Positions 19,731 to 29,128 of a DNA stretch of 64,000 nucleotides are shown here, in pieces. The DNA comes from Bacteriovoracaceae bacterium (lineage in GTDB: Bacteria; Bdellovibrionota; Bacteriovoracia; Bacteriovoracales; Bacteriovoracaceae), in NCBI GenBank assembly GCA_024711325.1, contig JANJTC010000005.1:744001-808000 (forward strand), given 5' to 3'. Each line of letters opens with the position of its first letter. Position 1 is the stretch's first letter. A program made the position numbers and the translations under genes. The notes beneath the pieces are model-generated. The model made no database searches. It saw only the letters and a program-made list of their open reading frames with translations, and was not told the origin of the DNA.

Positions 19731-21535
19731 GAGACCTTGAGTTACTGCAAATTTTAAAAGAAAGATTTGGTTATTCATCTTTTCGATTAGAGCAAAAAAA
19801 CATTATCAACTCAATTCTGGATGGGAGGGATAGTCTTGCCATCATGCCAACAGGTGGCGGTAAATCTCTTTGCTATCAAATTCCTGCACTCTATTTAGAA
19901 GGGGTGACGGTTGTGGTTTCCCCTCTCATTTCTCTGATGCAGGATCAAGTGATGAATTTAAAAGAGTCAGGTGTAGAAGCTGTCTTTTTAAATTCATCTT
20001 TAAGTTATCGCGATACTCTTAAAGCCAAAGAAAAAATCCTTAATGGAAAAGTAAAGCTCGTCTATGTTTCCCCAGAAGGAATTTTGTCATCAGGTCTTTC
20101 GTCATTTTTTGATCAACTTAGAATCTCTTTGATCGCTATTGATGAAGCCCATTGCGTTTCTCAGTGGGGACACGAATTCAGGAAAGACTATACCCGGTTG
20201 GGGGAACTGAAAATAAAATATCCAGATGTCCCCATGATCGCCTTAACTGCAACTGCGGATGCAAAAACCAGAACAGATATAACTAATCAGCTAAGGATGG
20301 CCGACCCTGCAGTTTTTATCTCTTCATTTGACCGGCCTAACATTAAATACTTAATAGAAGAACGAAGTGATGAAATAAAGCAATTAGATGAATTCATCAA
20401 GGCCCATCATTTGAGTGATACTGGCATCGTTTATTGTCTTTCCAGGGATAAGGTGGAAAGAGTTGCCAATGCATTAAGGAAATTAAAGTATCCCGCCGTT
20501 CCTTACCATGCGGGACTTTCTCAGGAAGAACGTTCAAAAAACCAGGCACTATTCAATACAGAAGATAGGATCATTGTAGTGGCCACTATTGCTTTTGGAA
20601 TGGGGATTGATCGACCTGACGTAAGATTCGTTGCTCACTTAGATCTCCCGAAAAGTATTGAAAGCTATTATCAGGAAACCGGCCGAGCAGGAAGAGATGG
20701 GAAGCCATCCACTGCCTGGATGATTTATGGATTACAGGATGTGGTAAAGCTCTCTCAGATGCTTGAGACCACCGAAGCCGATGAAAGTTATAAAAAAGTT
20801 GCCCGACATAAATTAGACTGCATGTTGGCCTTAGGCGAGACGGCCAGCTGTAGAAGAAAGTATGTCCTCCATTATTTTGGCGAGACGGGTAAAGATTTCT
20901 GTGGCCAATGTGATACCTGCATGGAACCGCCTGTCTTGTGGGATGCTACTCAAGATGCTCAAAAAATCTTGTCTACTATTTATCGAACTCAGCAGATGTA
21001 CGGCGCGGGTCACGTAATCGATGTCATTCGCGGTAGTAAGAATGCAAAAATAACTGAAAGACAGCATGATACTCTATCTGTTTATGGAATTGGAAAAGAT
21101 AAGCCTAAAGAGCATTGGAACAGTGTCTTGAGGCAACTACTCAATATGGGATACATTGCTATTAAGTCTTGGGAGTACAGGAGCTTGTGCCTGACTAAAA
21201 AGTCGATTGAACTCCTGACAGGAGGACAAAAGTTGCAACTCAGGAAGCAGGAATTCTCAATAGATAAAAAAGAGAAGCGGACTGCTTCAAAATCTAAAGA
21301 CGTCAAACATGGTCAGGAAGAATTATTTAATGCACTTAAATCACTTCGAAACAAACTGGCACGGGATAAAAACTTGCCTTCGTACATTGTCTTTAATGAC
21401 AAGTCTTTAAACGATATGTGTCTACTTCTGCCACGAACGCCTTCCGAATTTCTTATGGTTCACGGAGTAGGGCAAAGCAAGCTTGAAAATTACGGAGAAG
21501 AATTTCTCCAGGTCATTAACGGGTTTGGGCGTTAG
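19727..21535 (+). CDS. recQ: RecQ-family ATP-dependent DNA helicase
   Basis: MPTGGGKSLCYQIPAL, DEAHCVSQWGHEFR, QETGRAGRDG, zinc-binding Cys cluster, HRDC-like C-terminus. Confidence 0.93.
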   Translation: MRDLELLQILKERFGYSSFRLEQKNIINSILDGRDSLAIMPTGGGKSLCYQIPALYLEGVTVVVSPLISLMQDQVMNLKESGVEAVFLNSSLSYRDTLKAKEKILNGKVKLVYVSPEGILSSGLSSFFDQLRISLIAIDEAHCVSQWGHEFRKDYTRLGELKIKYPDVPMIALTATADAKTRTDITNQLRMADPAVFISSFDRPNIKYLIEERSDEIKQLDEFIKAHHLSDTGIVYCLSRDKVERVANALRKLKYPAVPYHAGLSQEERSKNQALFNTEDRIIVVATIAFGMGIDRPDVRFVAHLDLPKSIESYYQETGRAGRDGKPSTAWMIYGLQDVVKLSQMLETTEADESYKKVARHKLDCMLALGETASCRRKYVLHYFGETGKDFCGQCDTCMEPPVLWDATQDAQKILSTIYRTQQMYGAGHVIDVIRGSKNAKITERQHDTLSVYGIGKDKPKEHWNSVLRQLLNMGYIAIKSWEYRSLCLTKKSIELLTGGQKLQLRKQEFSIDKKEKRTASKSKDVKHGQEELFNALKSLRNKLARDKNLPSYIVFNDKSLNDMCLLLPRTPSEFLMVHGVGQSKLENYGEEFLQVINGFGR

Positions 21536-21606
21536 TATATTTTCATGGAAAGACGAGAAATTCTCCTATAATATCCTGCTATCAAATTCCATTTCTGGAG
21601 AAAATA

Positions 21607-22884
21607 ATGAAAGTCCTAACAAGTTTTTCAGAAGCTTTAAAACACATTAAATCCAACTCATCTATATTTGTCCATGGTGCAGCAGCAACGCCAATTGAGA
21701 TGCTACGTACACTGGCCACGGAAAGAACTGATCTTAAAAATATGGAAATGATTCATATTCATACAGAAGGTGAGTGCTTCTATGCTAAAAATCCAGAGTT
21801 TAAAATAACCAGCCTTTTTACCGGAAAAAATCTCAGAGGAAAACTCGATTATGACCGTATAGATTATGTTCCAGTTTTCCTTTCCGAAATCCCACTTTTA
21901 TTTAAACGCGGAATTAAGAAAGTCGACGTCGCCTTAATTCAGGTTTCACCTCCTGATAAGCATGGATTTGTTTCACTAGGAGTAAGTGTTGACGTTGCCA
22001 AGGCCGCAGTTGAATGCGCTGATCTAGTCATTGCTCATATTAATGATCAAATGCCGCGGATTCATGGAACAGGTTTCATCCATGAAAGTGATATTGACTT
22101 TGGCGTAATATTTTCTACTCCAATCCATATCAGTAATCCTCAGAAACTTTCAGATATTGAGATGAAGATCGGCCAAAACGTTGCCAATCTGGTGGAGGAT
22201 GGGGCGACCATCCAATTAGGCATAGGCTCGATTCCAAACGCAGTTGCGGCCAATCTTACAACTCATAAAAATCTTGGTCTTCATACTGAAATGTGGTCCG
22301 ATGGTGCCTATGACTTGATCAAGCGAGGAGTGATTAATAATTCCAAAAAGGTATTACAAAACGGTATTTCAACCTCGGCCTTCCTGATTGGATCTCAAGA
22401 ACTGTATGACTTTACCAATGACAATATGTCGGTGATTAACATGGAAACAACTTACGTAAATTACCCTATCAATATTATGAGAAACCCAAAAGTCACTGCT
22501 ATCAACTCCGCGGTTGAAATTGATTTAACTGGCCAGGTGTGCGCCGATTCAATTGGTCATAAAGTTATATCAGGCGTTGGTGGACAAATGGATTTCATGC
22601 GTGCAGCTGCTTTATCTGATGATGGGAAGCCTATCTTTGCTTTAACTGCTTCATCACCCAGAGGTGTTTCCAGAATTGTCTCTGGTCTTAAACCTGGAGC
22701 AGGAGTGGTCACGACTCGCGCCCATGTCCATTGGGTAGTGACAGAATATGGAGCTGTAAACTTGTTTGGTAAAACCCTCAATGAACGGGCCTGGGCCTTA
22801 ATTGGAATTGCTCATCCTGATCAAAGGGAAAAATTGGCCAAAGAGTGGAGTGAGATCAAGAACAAGCTTATAAACGTTGGATAA
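21607..22884 (+). CDS. Acetyl-CoA hydrolase/transferase (4-hydroxybutyrate CoA-transferase-like)
   Basis: VSPPDKHGFVSLG, IQLGIGSIPNAV, GVGGQMDFMRAA, AHVHWVVTEYGAVNLFGKT motifs. Confidence 0.88.
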   Translation: MKVLTSFSEALKHIKSNSSIFVHGAAATPIEMLRTLATERTDLKNMEMIHIHTEGECFYAKNPEFKITSLFTGKNLRGKLDYDRIDYVPVFLSEIPLLFKRGIKKVDVALIQVSPPDKHGFVSLGVSVDVAKAAVECADLVIAHINDQMPRIHGTGFIHESDIDFGVIFSTPIHISNPQKLSDIEMKIGQNVANLVEDGATIQLGIGSIPNAVAANLTTHKNLGLHTEMWSDGAYDLIKRGVINNSKKVLQNGISTSAFLIGSQELYDFTNDNMSVINMETTYVNYPINIMRNPKVTAINSAVEIDLTGQVCADSIGHKVISGVGGQMDFMRAAALSDDGKPIFALTASSPRGVSRIVSGLKPGAGVVTTRAHVHWVVTEYGAVNLFGKTLNERAWALIGIAHPDQREKLAKEWSEIKNKLINVG

Positions 22885-23134
22885 GATGAAAACCAAACTG
22901 GGTTTTAACCACGCCTGAGATTTCTCCTGGCCTTAAGGTCAGGAGGGCCTTCTCAAAAGCCGGGACCATCATCCCTTTTGAAAATTCTCCTAAATCTCCG
23001 CCCTTCGAAGCTGATCCACACAGGGAAAAATCGCGCGCCAGCTCTTCAAAGCTTTTACCTTCTTCCAATTTCCTTAAAAGATCCCGGGCTTCGTACTCGT
23101 AAGTGACTAAAATGTGTTTGGCCTTTAATTTCAT
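22868..23134 (-). CDS. Parvulin-type peptidyl-prolyl isomerase (PpiC-like)
   Basis: KAKHILVTYEYEARDLL...FEELARDFSLCGSASKGGDLGEFSKGMMVPAFEKALLTLRPGEISGVVKTQFGFHLIQ; ORF-track start at 23221 is a TTG, MKLKAKHIL at 23134 more likely. Confidence 0.85.
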   Translation of the reverse strand: MKLKAKHILVTYEYEARDLLRKLEEGKSFEELARDFSLCGSASKGGDLGEFSKGMMVPAFEKALLTLRPGEISGVVKTQFGFHLIQRL

Positions 23135-23233
23135 TACTTGATCATATCCGACCAAACCTCTTTGGTAAATATCAGAAGTTGACTCTCTTAATCCAAACTG
23201 AAATCCTATTCTTATATTCAAGGATGAATAAGC

Positions 23234-24763
23234 ATGATTGATTTTAAGCGATGGACTGTAGGTCTGTTTTTCTTTACCCTTTCTTTTTCTGTGAAAGCGG
23301 CTTCGCCTGAGAATTTACGGGCGCAGGATATTCTCTCCGATGGCCTCAAAGCAAACGATGAGTTGATTGAATTTTTTGATTCTCATTCTTGTGAACTAGG
23401 GATTATCCCAAATTGTCCAAAACCTATGGCCGTAAAAGACATTGTTAAACTCAAAGAACTTTTCCGTAAACTAGAAAGCTGGAAAAGAGACACATTCGAT
23501 TACTTAATTCCTTCTACTGATAAAATAAAAGGCCGTGAATTCCAAATTCACAATAATCAAAATCATTCTGTCTCTCAGCGCCTGGGGAAACTCATCATTT
23601 CTTTGAAGAAGAATGATAAATCTTCTGAAAAGTTTATTGAAGATGTGGCCATAAGTGCTGCTGCAAGGCTCGTCATGTATGATAGTTTCTTCCGCTTATC
23701 TGACCCGATGGCCAAAGCTAAAAAGATGCGCGCGATTCTTGCGAGAGATATGGGGAGTGAAGGTAGTCAATTCCTTGAAACATTTTTGGTGGCATTGGAT
23801 CCCAAAAACTGGAAAAAAACGGAACTTGATCTATCTTTTCTCAAACAGGCGGAAGCCTACCGGACTAAGGATGATACTTTCTTTGATCAATATATTCAAA
23901 AATCATTTACTGCCGCAAGAATGATGGAAAAGGATCAAGCCTTCAAGATCAGAAGTATCCTTTTATTAGGAGCAATTGTGACTCATGCAGAGCTAAGAGA
24001 TGCCCTTGAAGAGATTATGGGAAAACTTAGCGAAGTTTTTGGTAATGCTATCGGACAAATCCAAACCAGGGAAGGGAAGCTTAAGAAACTGGCAGCAGAT
24101 AAGAAAGTAATGACCGCCATGAAGAAAAAACTTAAGCCTTTGGATATTCTTTTTGAAAAGACACCTTTCCGTCTGACTGATCAGTTCATTCCGGGTTTTT
24201 ATGGACATGTGGCAATCTGGATGGGAACGCCCGAAGAGTTAAATGAGATGACGGTTGAACATAATGGAGTGGAGATACCACTTTTGGAACATCCCAAAGT
24301 TCTGCCTCATCTGGAAAGAATGTCACAGGGAAAATTAGTGATTGAGGCCCTTCGAAAACCAGGCGTGACGATGAATACTCTGGAGCATTTTTTGGATATA
24401 GATGATCTGGTTGTCGTTCAGCCGAATAACATATTGAATCCTGCAGAGCACATTCTTAAGGCCTTGGAACTTGTCGGCCGTCCATATGATTTTAATTTTG
24501 ATGTTGAAACAGAAGGCTCAATTGTTTGCTCCGAATTGGTCTATCAGGTTTTTGATCAGTTTGATTGGCCTACGGAAAGAGAGATGGGAAGGCATACCAT
24601 TAGCCCGGATCATGTTGCCTGGAAAGCGGTGGATTCTTGTTTTAATCCCATCATGATGTTTCATGATGGAAAAGAAGTTGTTAGAAATCTTTCAGGAGAG
24701 TTAAGGCAGCTGCTCGAGAGAAGAGGTGGGATCAGTTACACTCCCATAGGAAACTGTCTCTAA
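23234..24763 (+). CDS. Secreted YiiX-like (permuted papain-like amidase) protein
   Basis: Signal peptide; PGFYGHVAIWMG...VIEALRKPGV...GRPYDFNFDVETEGSIVCSELVYQ. Confidence 0.65.
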   Translation: MIDFKRWTVGLFFFTLSFSVKAASPENLRAQDILSDGLKANDELIEFFDSHSCELGIIPNCPKPMAVKDIVKLKELFRKLESWKRDTFDYLIPSTDKIKGREFQIHNNQNHSVSQRLGKLIISLKKNDKSSEKFIEDVAISAAARLVMYDSFFRLSDPMAKAKKMRAILARDMGSEGSQFLETFLVALDPKNWKKTELDLSFLKQAEAYRTKDDTFFDQYIQKSFTAARMMEKDQAFKIRSILLLGAIVTHAELRDALEEIMGKLSEVFGNAIGQIQTREGKLKKLAADKKVMTAMKKKLKPLDILFEKTPFRLTDQFIPGFYGHVAIWMGTPEELNEMTVEHNGVEIPLLEHPKVLPHLERMSQGKLVIEALRKPGVTMNTLEHFLDIDDLVVVQPNNILNPAEHILKALELVGRPYDFNFDVETEGSIVCSELVYQVFDQFDWPTEREMGRHTISPDHVAWKAVDSCFNPIMMFHDGKEVVRNLSGELRQLLERRGGISYTPIGNCL

Positions 24764-24765
24764 TA

Positions 24766-25530
24766 TTATTCGCAGATAACTGACTTACGGACAATTATCT
24801 CTTTTCGGGTTTTAATCATCCACCAAAGTGCTGCCAAGCCAATCGCGGCGAGTATGTGTTTGAGTGCATGCCCGCTAATAACTTCATTCGTGATTTCATA
24901 AATTTCTTTATCTTTTACTTCTACCCACTTGGCCAAACCGTAAATCAAGAGAGTAATAAAGTACAAATACTTTTTAGTATAAAAACTGGGAAAGAGCATG
25001 AGGATCAGGGGAATCGTTAAAAAAGAACTAAACTGTATCCAGAAATAAAATCTCAAATCTGTAGTAAAGACCCAGACTCCAATGCTGAGTAGACCTACTA
25101 AAATTGCGAAGTACAAAAACTTCTCAAACCTCAGCGAAATATGTTCAGAGAGAAGAACAATATAAAGTGCCATAAAACCCATGCTCATAGGTAGGCGATC
25201 CCAGACAAGAGTGGAATTGTCCGGATGCCAATGATAATAAGCTGAACCGGGTGCTACTAATACGATACTCATAAAAAACCAGAACCAGGATTTTTTGGTT
25301 TTTATTTGATTACCGGTCAGTTCTCTTAATCCCAAAAGACCTGCTAATAAAAAGAAAATATTGGTTAGAACGTTCTGAGCATTTGGAATACCGAGAAAAG
25401 GGCGTACATCTACAAAAGAGTGGTAGCTCAGATCTTGTACAATCACTGGTTTTGAAAAGAACCAATAAAAAGTACCTAAAAATGCCATCATTATGAGAGT
25501 TAACTTTAAATTTAGTGGGATTTTATTCAT
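24766..25530 (-). CDS. Ceramidase-like/CREST membrane hydrolase family protein
   Basis: AQNVLTNIFFLLAGLLGL, GSAYYHWHPDNSTLVWDRLPMSMGF, GHALKHILAA. Confidence 0.7.
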   Translation of the reverse strand: MNKIPLNLKLTLIMMAFLGTFYWFFSKPVIVQDLSYHSFVDVRPFLGIPNAQNVLTNIFFLLAGLLGLRELTGNQIKTKKSWFWFFMSIVLVAPGSAYYHWHPDNSTLVWDRLPMSMGFMALYIVLLSEHISLRFEKFLYFAILVGLLSIGVWVFTTDLRFYFWIQFSSFLTIPLILMLFPSFYTKKYLYFITLLIYGLAKWVEVKDKEIYEITNEVISGHALKHILAAIGLAALWWMIKTRKEIIVRKSVICE

Positions 25531-25582
25531 TCATACAGGTTGACCTAAAAGATGTTTATTTTCAATAGGTTAAATTTTTACC

Positions 25583-26344
25583 GTGGAGTGGTCGATAAGA
25601 CCCTTTAGCTTTTATATCCATCTATTTAACAGGATGTTCATTATGGATATGTCTCATCTGAAGAATCTGGATAATCGAATTCAAATTATTTCTGTTATCG
25701 AGAAGGCCGTTTTATTCGGAGGTGATGTTTGGCAAGCCTTCGAGAACCATGATGGCCGGCACGTCTCTCAAATTATTCAAATCTATATTGATATGAAATA
25801 TGACAGGATTATCTTCAGAACACCTGCATTTTTAGAGATAGATCCAAACCGTCCAATATTTATCAGACTTAGTTACAGGAATCTAATCTTTCGCTTATCA
25901 CCGGGAGAATTCAAAGTTTCGGGAGATAAACTTATCTGCCGTTATCCTTCAGAGGCCAGGGCCTTGGAAGAACGAAAAGGGGAGCGTTATGTCCTTCCTT
26001 TTGCTTCGGATATTTCCTTGTCACTTAAGCGGATTGAAAGGTCGATCCGGGAATCAACCTATGAAATGGAATTAAGAATCATTGACGTCTCCGAGAAGGG
26101 CTTTGGTATTTTAATTTCAGGTTTTAACCGGGATTATTTAAAAAAGAATGATCACTTTTGGCTTAAGTCCGTAGATCAAAAGCCTCTTCGGCATCAAATC
26201 CTTGGAACTGTCACTTATGTCGCCCCTAAAGGGTATTACTTGAAACGAGGGGACGTGAGAGTCGGACTCTCGCTAAATATGGCCTTAAGTCAGGACACAT
26301 TTGAATTCCTGAAAAGAAAGTGTCATCTCATACTCAGTGCTTAG
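25583..26344 (+). CDS. PilZ-domain-like protein (start uncertain; GTG called, ATG at MDMSHLKNL likelier)
   Basis: RKGERYVLPFASDISLSLK...IIDVSEKGFGILISGFNRDYLKKND. Confidence 0.6.
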   Translation: MEWSIRPFSFYIHLFNRMFIMDMSHLKNLDNRIQIISVIEKAVLFGGDVWQAFENHDGRHVSQIIQIYIDMKYDRIIFRTPAFLEIDPNRPIFIRLSYRNLIFRLSPGEFKVSGDKLICRYPSEARALEERKGERYVLPFASDISLSLKRIERSIRESTYEMELRIIDVSEKGFGILISGFNRDYLKKNDHFWLKSVDQKPLRHQILGTVTYVAPKGYYLKRGDVRVGLSLNMALSQDTFEFLKRKCHLILSA

Positions 26345-27156
26345 ATCATCCACTTCATCAATAATTTTGGTGATCGTCTTATTCTTTTTATATCAATATC
26401 CTTAAAAGGTTGGGCCAAAAGTACGTTATGTATCAGATGTTCCTGCATTAGATTAATGAACTTCATTGAGCATCCGTTGATGCTGGAGCCGGTCCGGGAA
26501 AAATAAGAAGATAGATTTTTTTTCTCGGTTTCTGAAAATGTATTCACTGAAATCCCTGTCAGGATATTTGGAATGTAAAGGTTGCTGAGATCTGAATCAA
26601 TCCTGTCTCCCTCTGGAGAAAGGGATTCATAAATCCCGATAAATTTATCGTAAACTTTTGCTTTCACCTTTTTTATCTGATCGACCGAAAGATTATCTGA
26701 TGCTTGTCCGGTTGCTATGAATACATCGGCGCTATCTTCTGAAGTGGAATTCTCTGCTAACTTTTGCAGGGATCCTGAAAAAGCATCTCCCCCGATAGGA
26801 GATTCCCCGCTACAAAGAAAACTCATCATATGAAACTTAGGGGTCTCCCCCTTTTGATCGTATTCAATATTTACATACTGATATATTTTGGGAGCAGGAA
26901 TGTTTTCGAAACGAGCTACTACAGGTGTAATTTCATAATTAATAAATTTCCCATCCTGCACGCTTTCGGCCTTTACTTCAATGTAGCTCTTCTGATGATA
27001 ACAGGCAGTTTTACCATTTAGGGAGAGTGGGATATTCACACTTGATGTTGAAACGTTCTCTAAACCTTCCAGTGGGCATTTTGACCAGGCATTCAGGGCC
27101 AGGGTAGAACTAAGGACTGCAACACCAACGATAATTCTGAGCATACTACTCCCCAT
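26341..27156 (-). CDS. Secreted protein of unknown function
   Basis: N-terminal signal peptide (LRIIVGVAVLSSTLALNAWS). Confidence 0.5.
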   Translation of the reverse strand: MGSSMLRIIVGVAVLSSTLALNAWSKCPLEGLENVSTSSVNIPLSLNGKTACYHQKSYIEVKAESVQDGKFINYEITPVVARFENIPAPKIYQYVNIEYDQKGETPKFHMMSFLCSGESPIGGDAFSGSLQKLAENSTSEDSADVFIATGQASDNLSVDQIKKVKAKVYDKFIGIYESLSPEGDRIDSDLSNLYIPNILTGISVNTFSETEKKNLSSYFSRTGSSINGCSMKFINLMQEHLIHNVLLAQPFKDIDIKRIRRSPKLLMKWMI

Positions 27157-27314
27157 AATTTAAGTAGGGTGATTATAGTTGATTGGAGTCTGGAAATTCT
27201 GGATCTTGAAAAGATCTCACTGGATGTCGAAAGTTTTGACATCTAGCCGTATCCGAGCTTTAAAAGCTTTGATAATATTTCTCATAAATTTACATCATTT
27301 CTCAGGAAAGCCTT

Positions 27315-27947
27315 ATGACTCAGTTTTTAGACATCATTTTACATTTAGATCAACATCTTGCGGCCTGGATTACCCTTTTTGGCCCATGGATCTATGTTCT
27401 GATGTTTATCATTATATTTTGTGAAACAGGCCTGGTGGTGACCCCCTTTTTGCCTGGAGATTCACTGCTGTTTGCATTAGGTGCGCTTTCTGCTCTGGAG
27501 AGTGGTCTGGATGTCTGGATTCTTCTTTCTACCTTAACGGTTGCGGGGATACTGGGAGATACGGCCAATTACCATATAGGTAAGTACCTGGGCCCTAAGG
27601 TCTTTGATCAAAATAACCGCTTCTTCAAAAAAGAGTACCTTGTGCAAACTCAAGCCTTTTATGAAAACTGGGGTGCCTTTACCATCGTGGCCGCCAGATT
27701 CGCTCCTATTGCCAGAACTTTTGCCCCTTTTGTGGCAGGAATAGGCTCCATGGAATACAAAAAATTTCTTTCCTATAATGTGGCAGGCGCTATTTTATGG
27801 GTTTTCACTTTCATTTTGGCAGGGCATTTCTTTGGAAATTTACCAGTGGTTAAGAGAAACTTTCACATCGTCATTTTTGGAGTGATTTTTGTCTCTATTC
27901 TTCCAATGCTAGTGCCTTGGGTAAAGAGCAGATTGAAAAAAAGTTAG
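27315..27947 (+). CDS. DedA family membrane protein
   Basis: FCETGLVVTPFLPGDSLLFALGAL, RFAPIARTFAPFVAGIGSM. Confidence 0.92.
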   Translation: MTQFLDIILHLDQHLAAWITLFGPWIYVLMFIIIFCETGLVVTPFLPGDSLLFALGALSALESGLDVWILLSTLTVAGILGDTANYHIGKYLGPKVFDQNNRFFKKEYLVQTQAFYENWGAFTIVAARFAPIARTFAPFVAGIGSMEYKKFLSYNVAGAILWVFTFILAGHFFGNLPVVKRNFHIVIFGVIFVSILPMLVPWVKSRLKKS

Positions 27948-27949
27948 AA

Positions 27950-28282
27950 TCAGGCAGCAACTAAGGAGATATCTTCACTCTTAAGAGAGCTGCGACCTAG
28001 ATGGATTGAAATTCCTTGGGCAATTTGAACTGGGAAATAGGTCGCAAATTGATATTTTTCACCGGGTGTTAACTTTCTATCCATGATGAAGCTTCCTTGT
28101 GAGCTACCCTGATCCTGGACATAAAAGTAGGGTCCCACTTGTGTGATCACCAAGTGGCTACTACTAATGCAGGAATCGGGGATCACAATGTCACAAATAG
28201 GGCTAGAGCCAATCGTTACCTGGCGCTTATCGAATTGAAATTCCTGTGACTTCCCTGACTTCATTTGAACTTTAATTAACAT
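27950..28282 (-). CDS. FHA domain protein
   Basis: VTIGSSPICDIVIPDSCISSSHLVITQVGPYFYVQDQGSSQGSFIMDRKL. Confidence 0.88.
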   Translation of the reverse strand: MLIKVQMKSGKSQEFQFDKRQVTIGSSPICDIVIPDSCISSSHLVITQVGPYFYVQDQGSSQGSFIMDRKLTPGEKYQFATYFPVQIAQGISIHLGRSSLKSEDISLVAA

Positions 28283-28478
28283 AATTTCTCCTGCTTATCT
28301 TAATAACCTTATCGAGAGTTTTTCATTAATTTTTAAATATTTTTTTAATATTTATTCAATATGTGTCTAAACTTTCGACACTTAAACCAAGATTTACAAG
28401 ATGATGGAGTTTTGGTGGAAGAAAAATGGGATTTCTCTAGAATACCCTTAAAGATTACTTATTTTAAGGTTTGTTCCC

Positions 28479-28862
28479 ATGATGAAGATTTATTTATTCG
28501 CAGCTTTTATGTTCTTAAACCTTCAGGCCTTTGCTGAAAGTCCCTGTGATATTAGACCTGGCACCTCAGTTGGAATTAAGGTTGTGGAATTTGCTTCAGG
28601 TAATGCCATCCATTCAAAGATACCCATGAGAGAGACGACCGCCGAAGCTTTATTGGAAGAGATGACCAACCTTCAGGATATGGGTATTTGCGAAGAAAAA
28701 ATCGTGGCCAGGAAATGCATTCTCAAATTTGAGAAATACTCAAAGAAAAATTACATCACAATGTATCGTGGATCAAATAAATGGAATACCTGGAATCTGA
28801 GTGCCAAGAATCAGATCCAGGATTTTATTAAGCGATTGAAACGAGTAGGGTTCTGTTCCTAG
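28479..28862 (+). CDS. Small secreted protein of unknown function
   Basis: Signal peptide MMKIYLFAAFMFLNLQAFA. Confidence 0.5.
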   Translation: MMKIYLFAAFMFLNLQAFAESPCDIRPGTSVGIKVVEFASGNAIHSKIPMRETTAEALLEEMTNLQDMGICEEKIVARKCILKFEKYSKKNYITMYRGSNKWNTWNLSAKNQIQDFIKRLKRVGFCS

Positions 28863-29113
28863 AAACCAAGAATATCAACATAAGTGATACCTTTGGCCAG
28901 AGCTGAATTTGATTTTGCTCTTTGACCTTTAATCATGATCTTCTTTTCATTGAATAACTCTTTTAAGGCCCCACGAGAGATACCTTTCAGTCTCTCATTC
29001 TCATCTTGCTCTCTTAACGCATTCAAAAGCACATTATCCATGCGCGGCTCGGGGTGTTCAAGATTCAAAGCGATACGAAAAGAGTTAGGTGGCTGAACGG
29101 GAACAGTTGTCAT
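28859..29113 (-). CDS. Small protein with possible stand-alone S4-like RNA-binding fold
   Basis: MDNVLLNALREQDENERLKGISRGALKELFNEKKIMIKGQRAKSNSALAKGITYVDI resembles the S4 domain of pseudouridine synthases. Confidence 0.45.
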   Translation of the reverse strand: MTTVPVQPPNSFRIALNLEHPEPRMDNVLLNALREQDENERLKGISRGALKELFNEKKIMIKGQRAKSNSALAKGITYVDILGF

Positions 29114-29128
29114 GATAAATCCTTAAAA

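Noticed and set aside
24774-24800. agataactg/caattatct imperfect hairpin after the YiiX-like gene
   Set aside because: One mismatch and low GC; too weak to call a terminator
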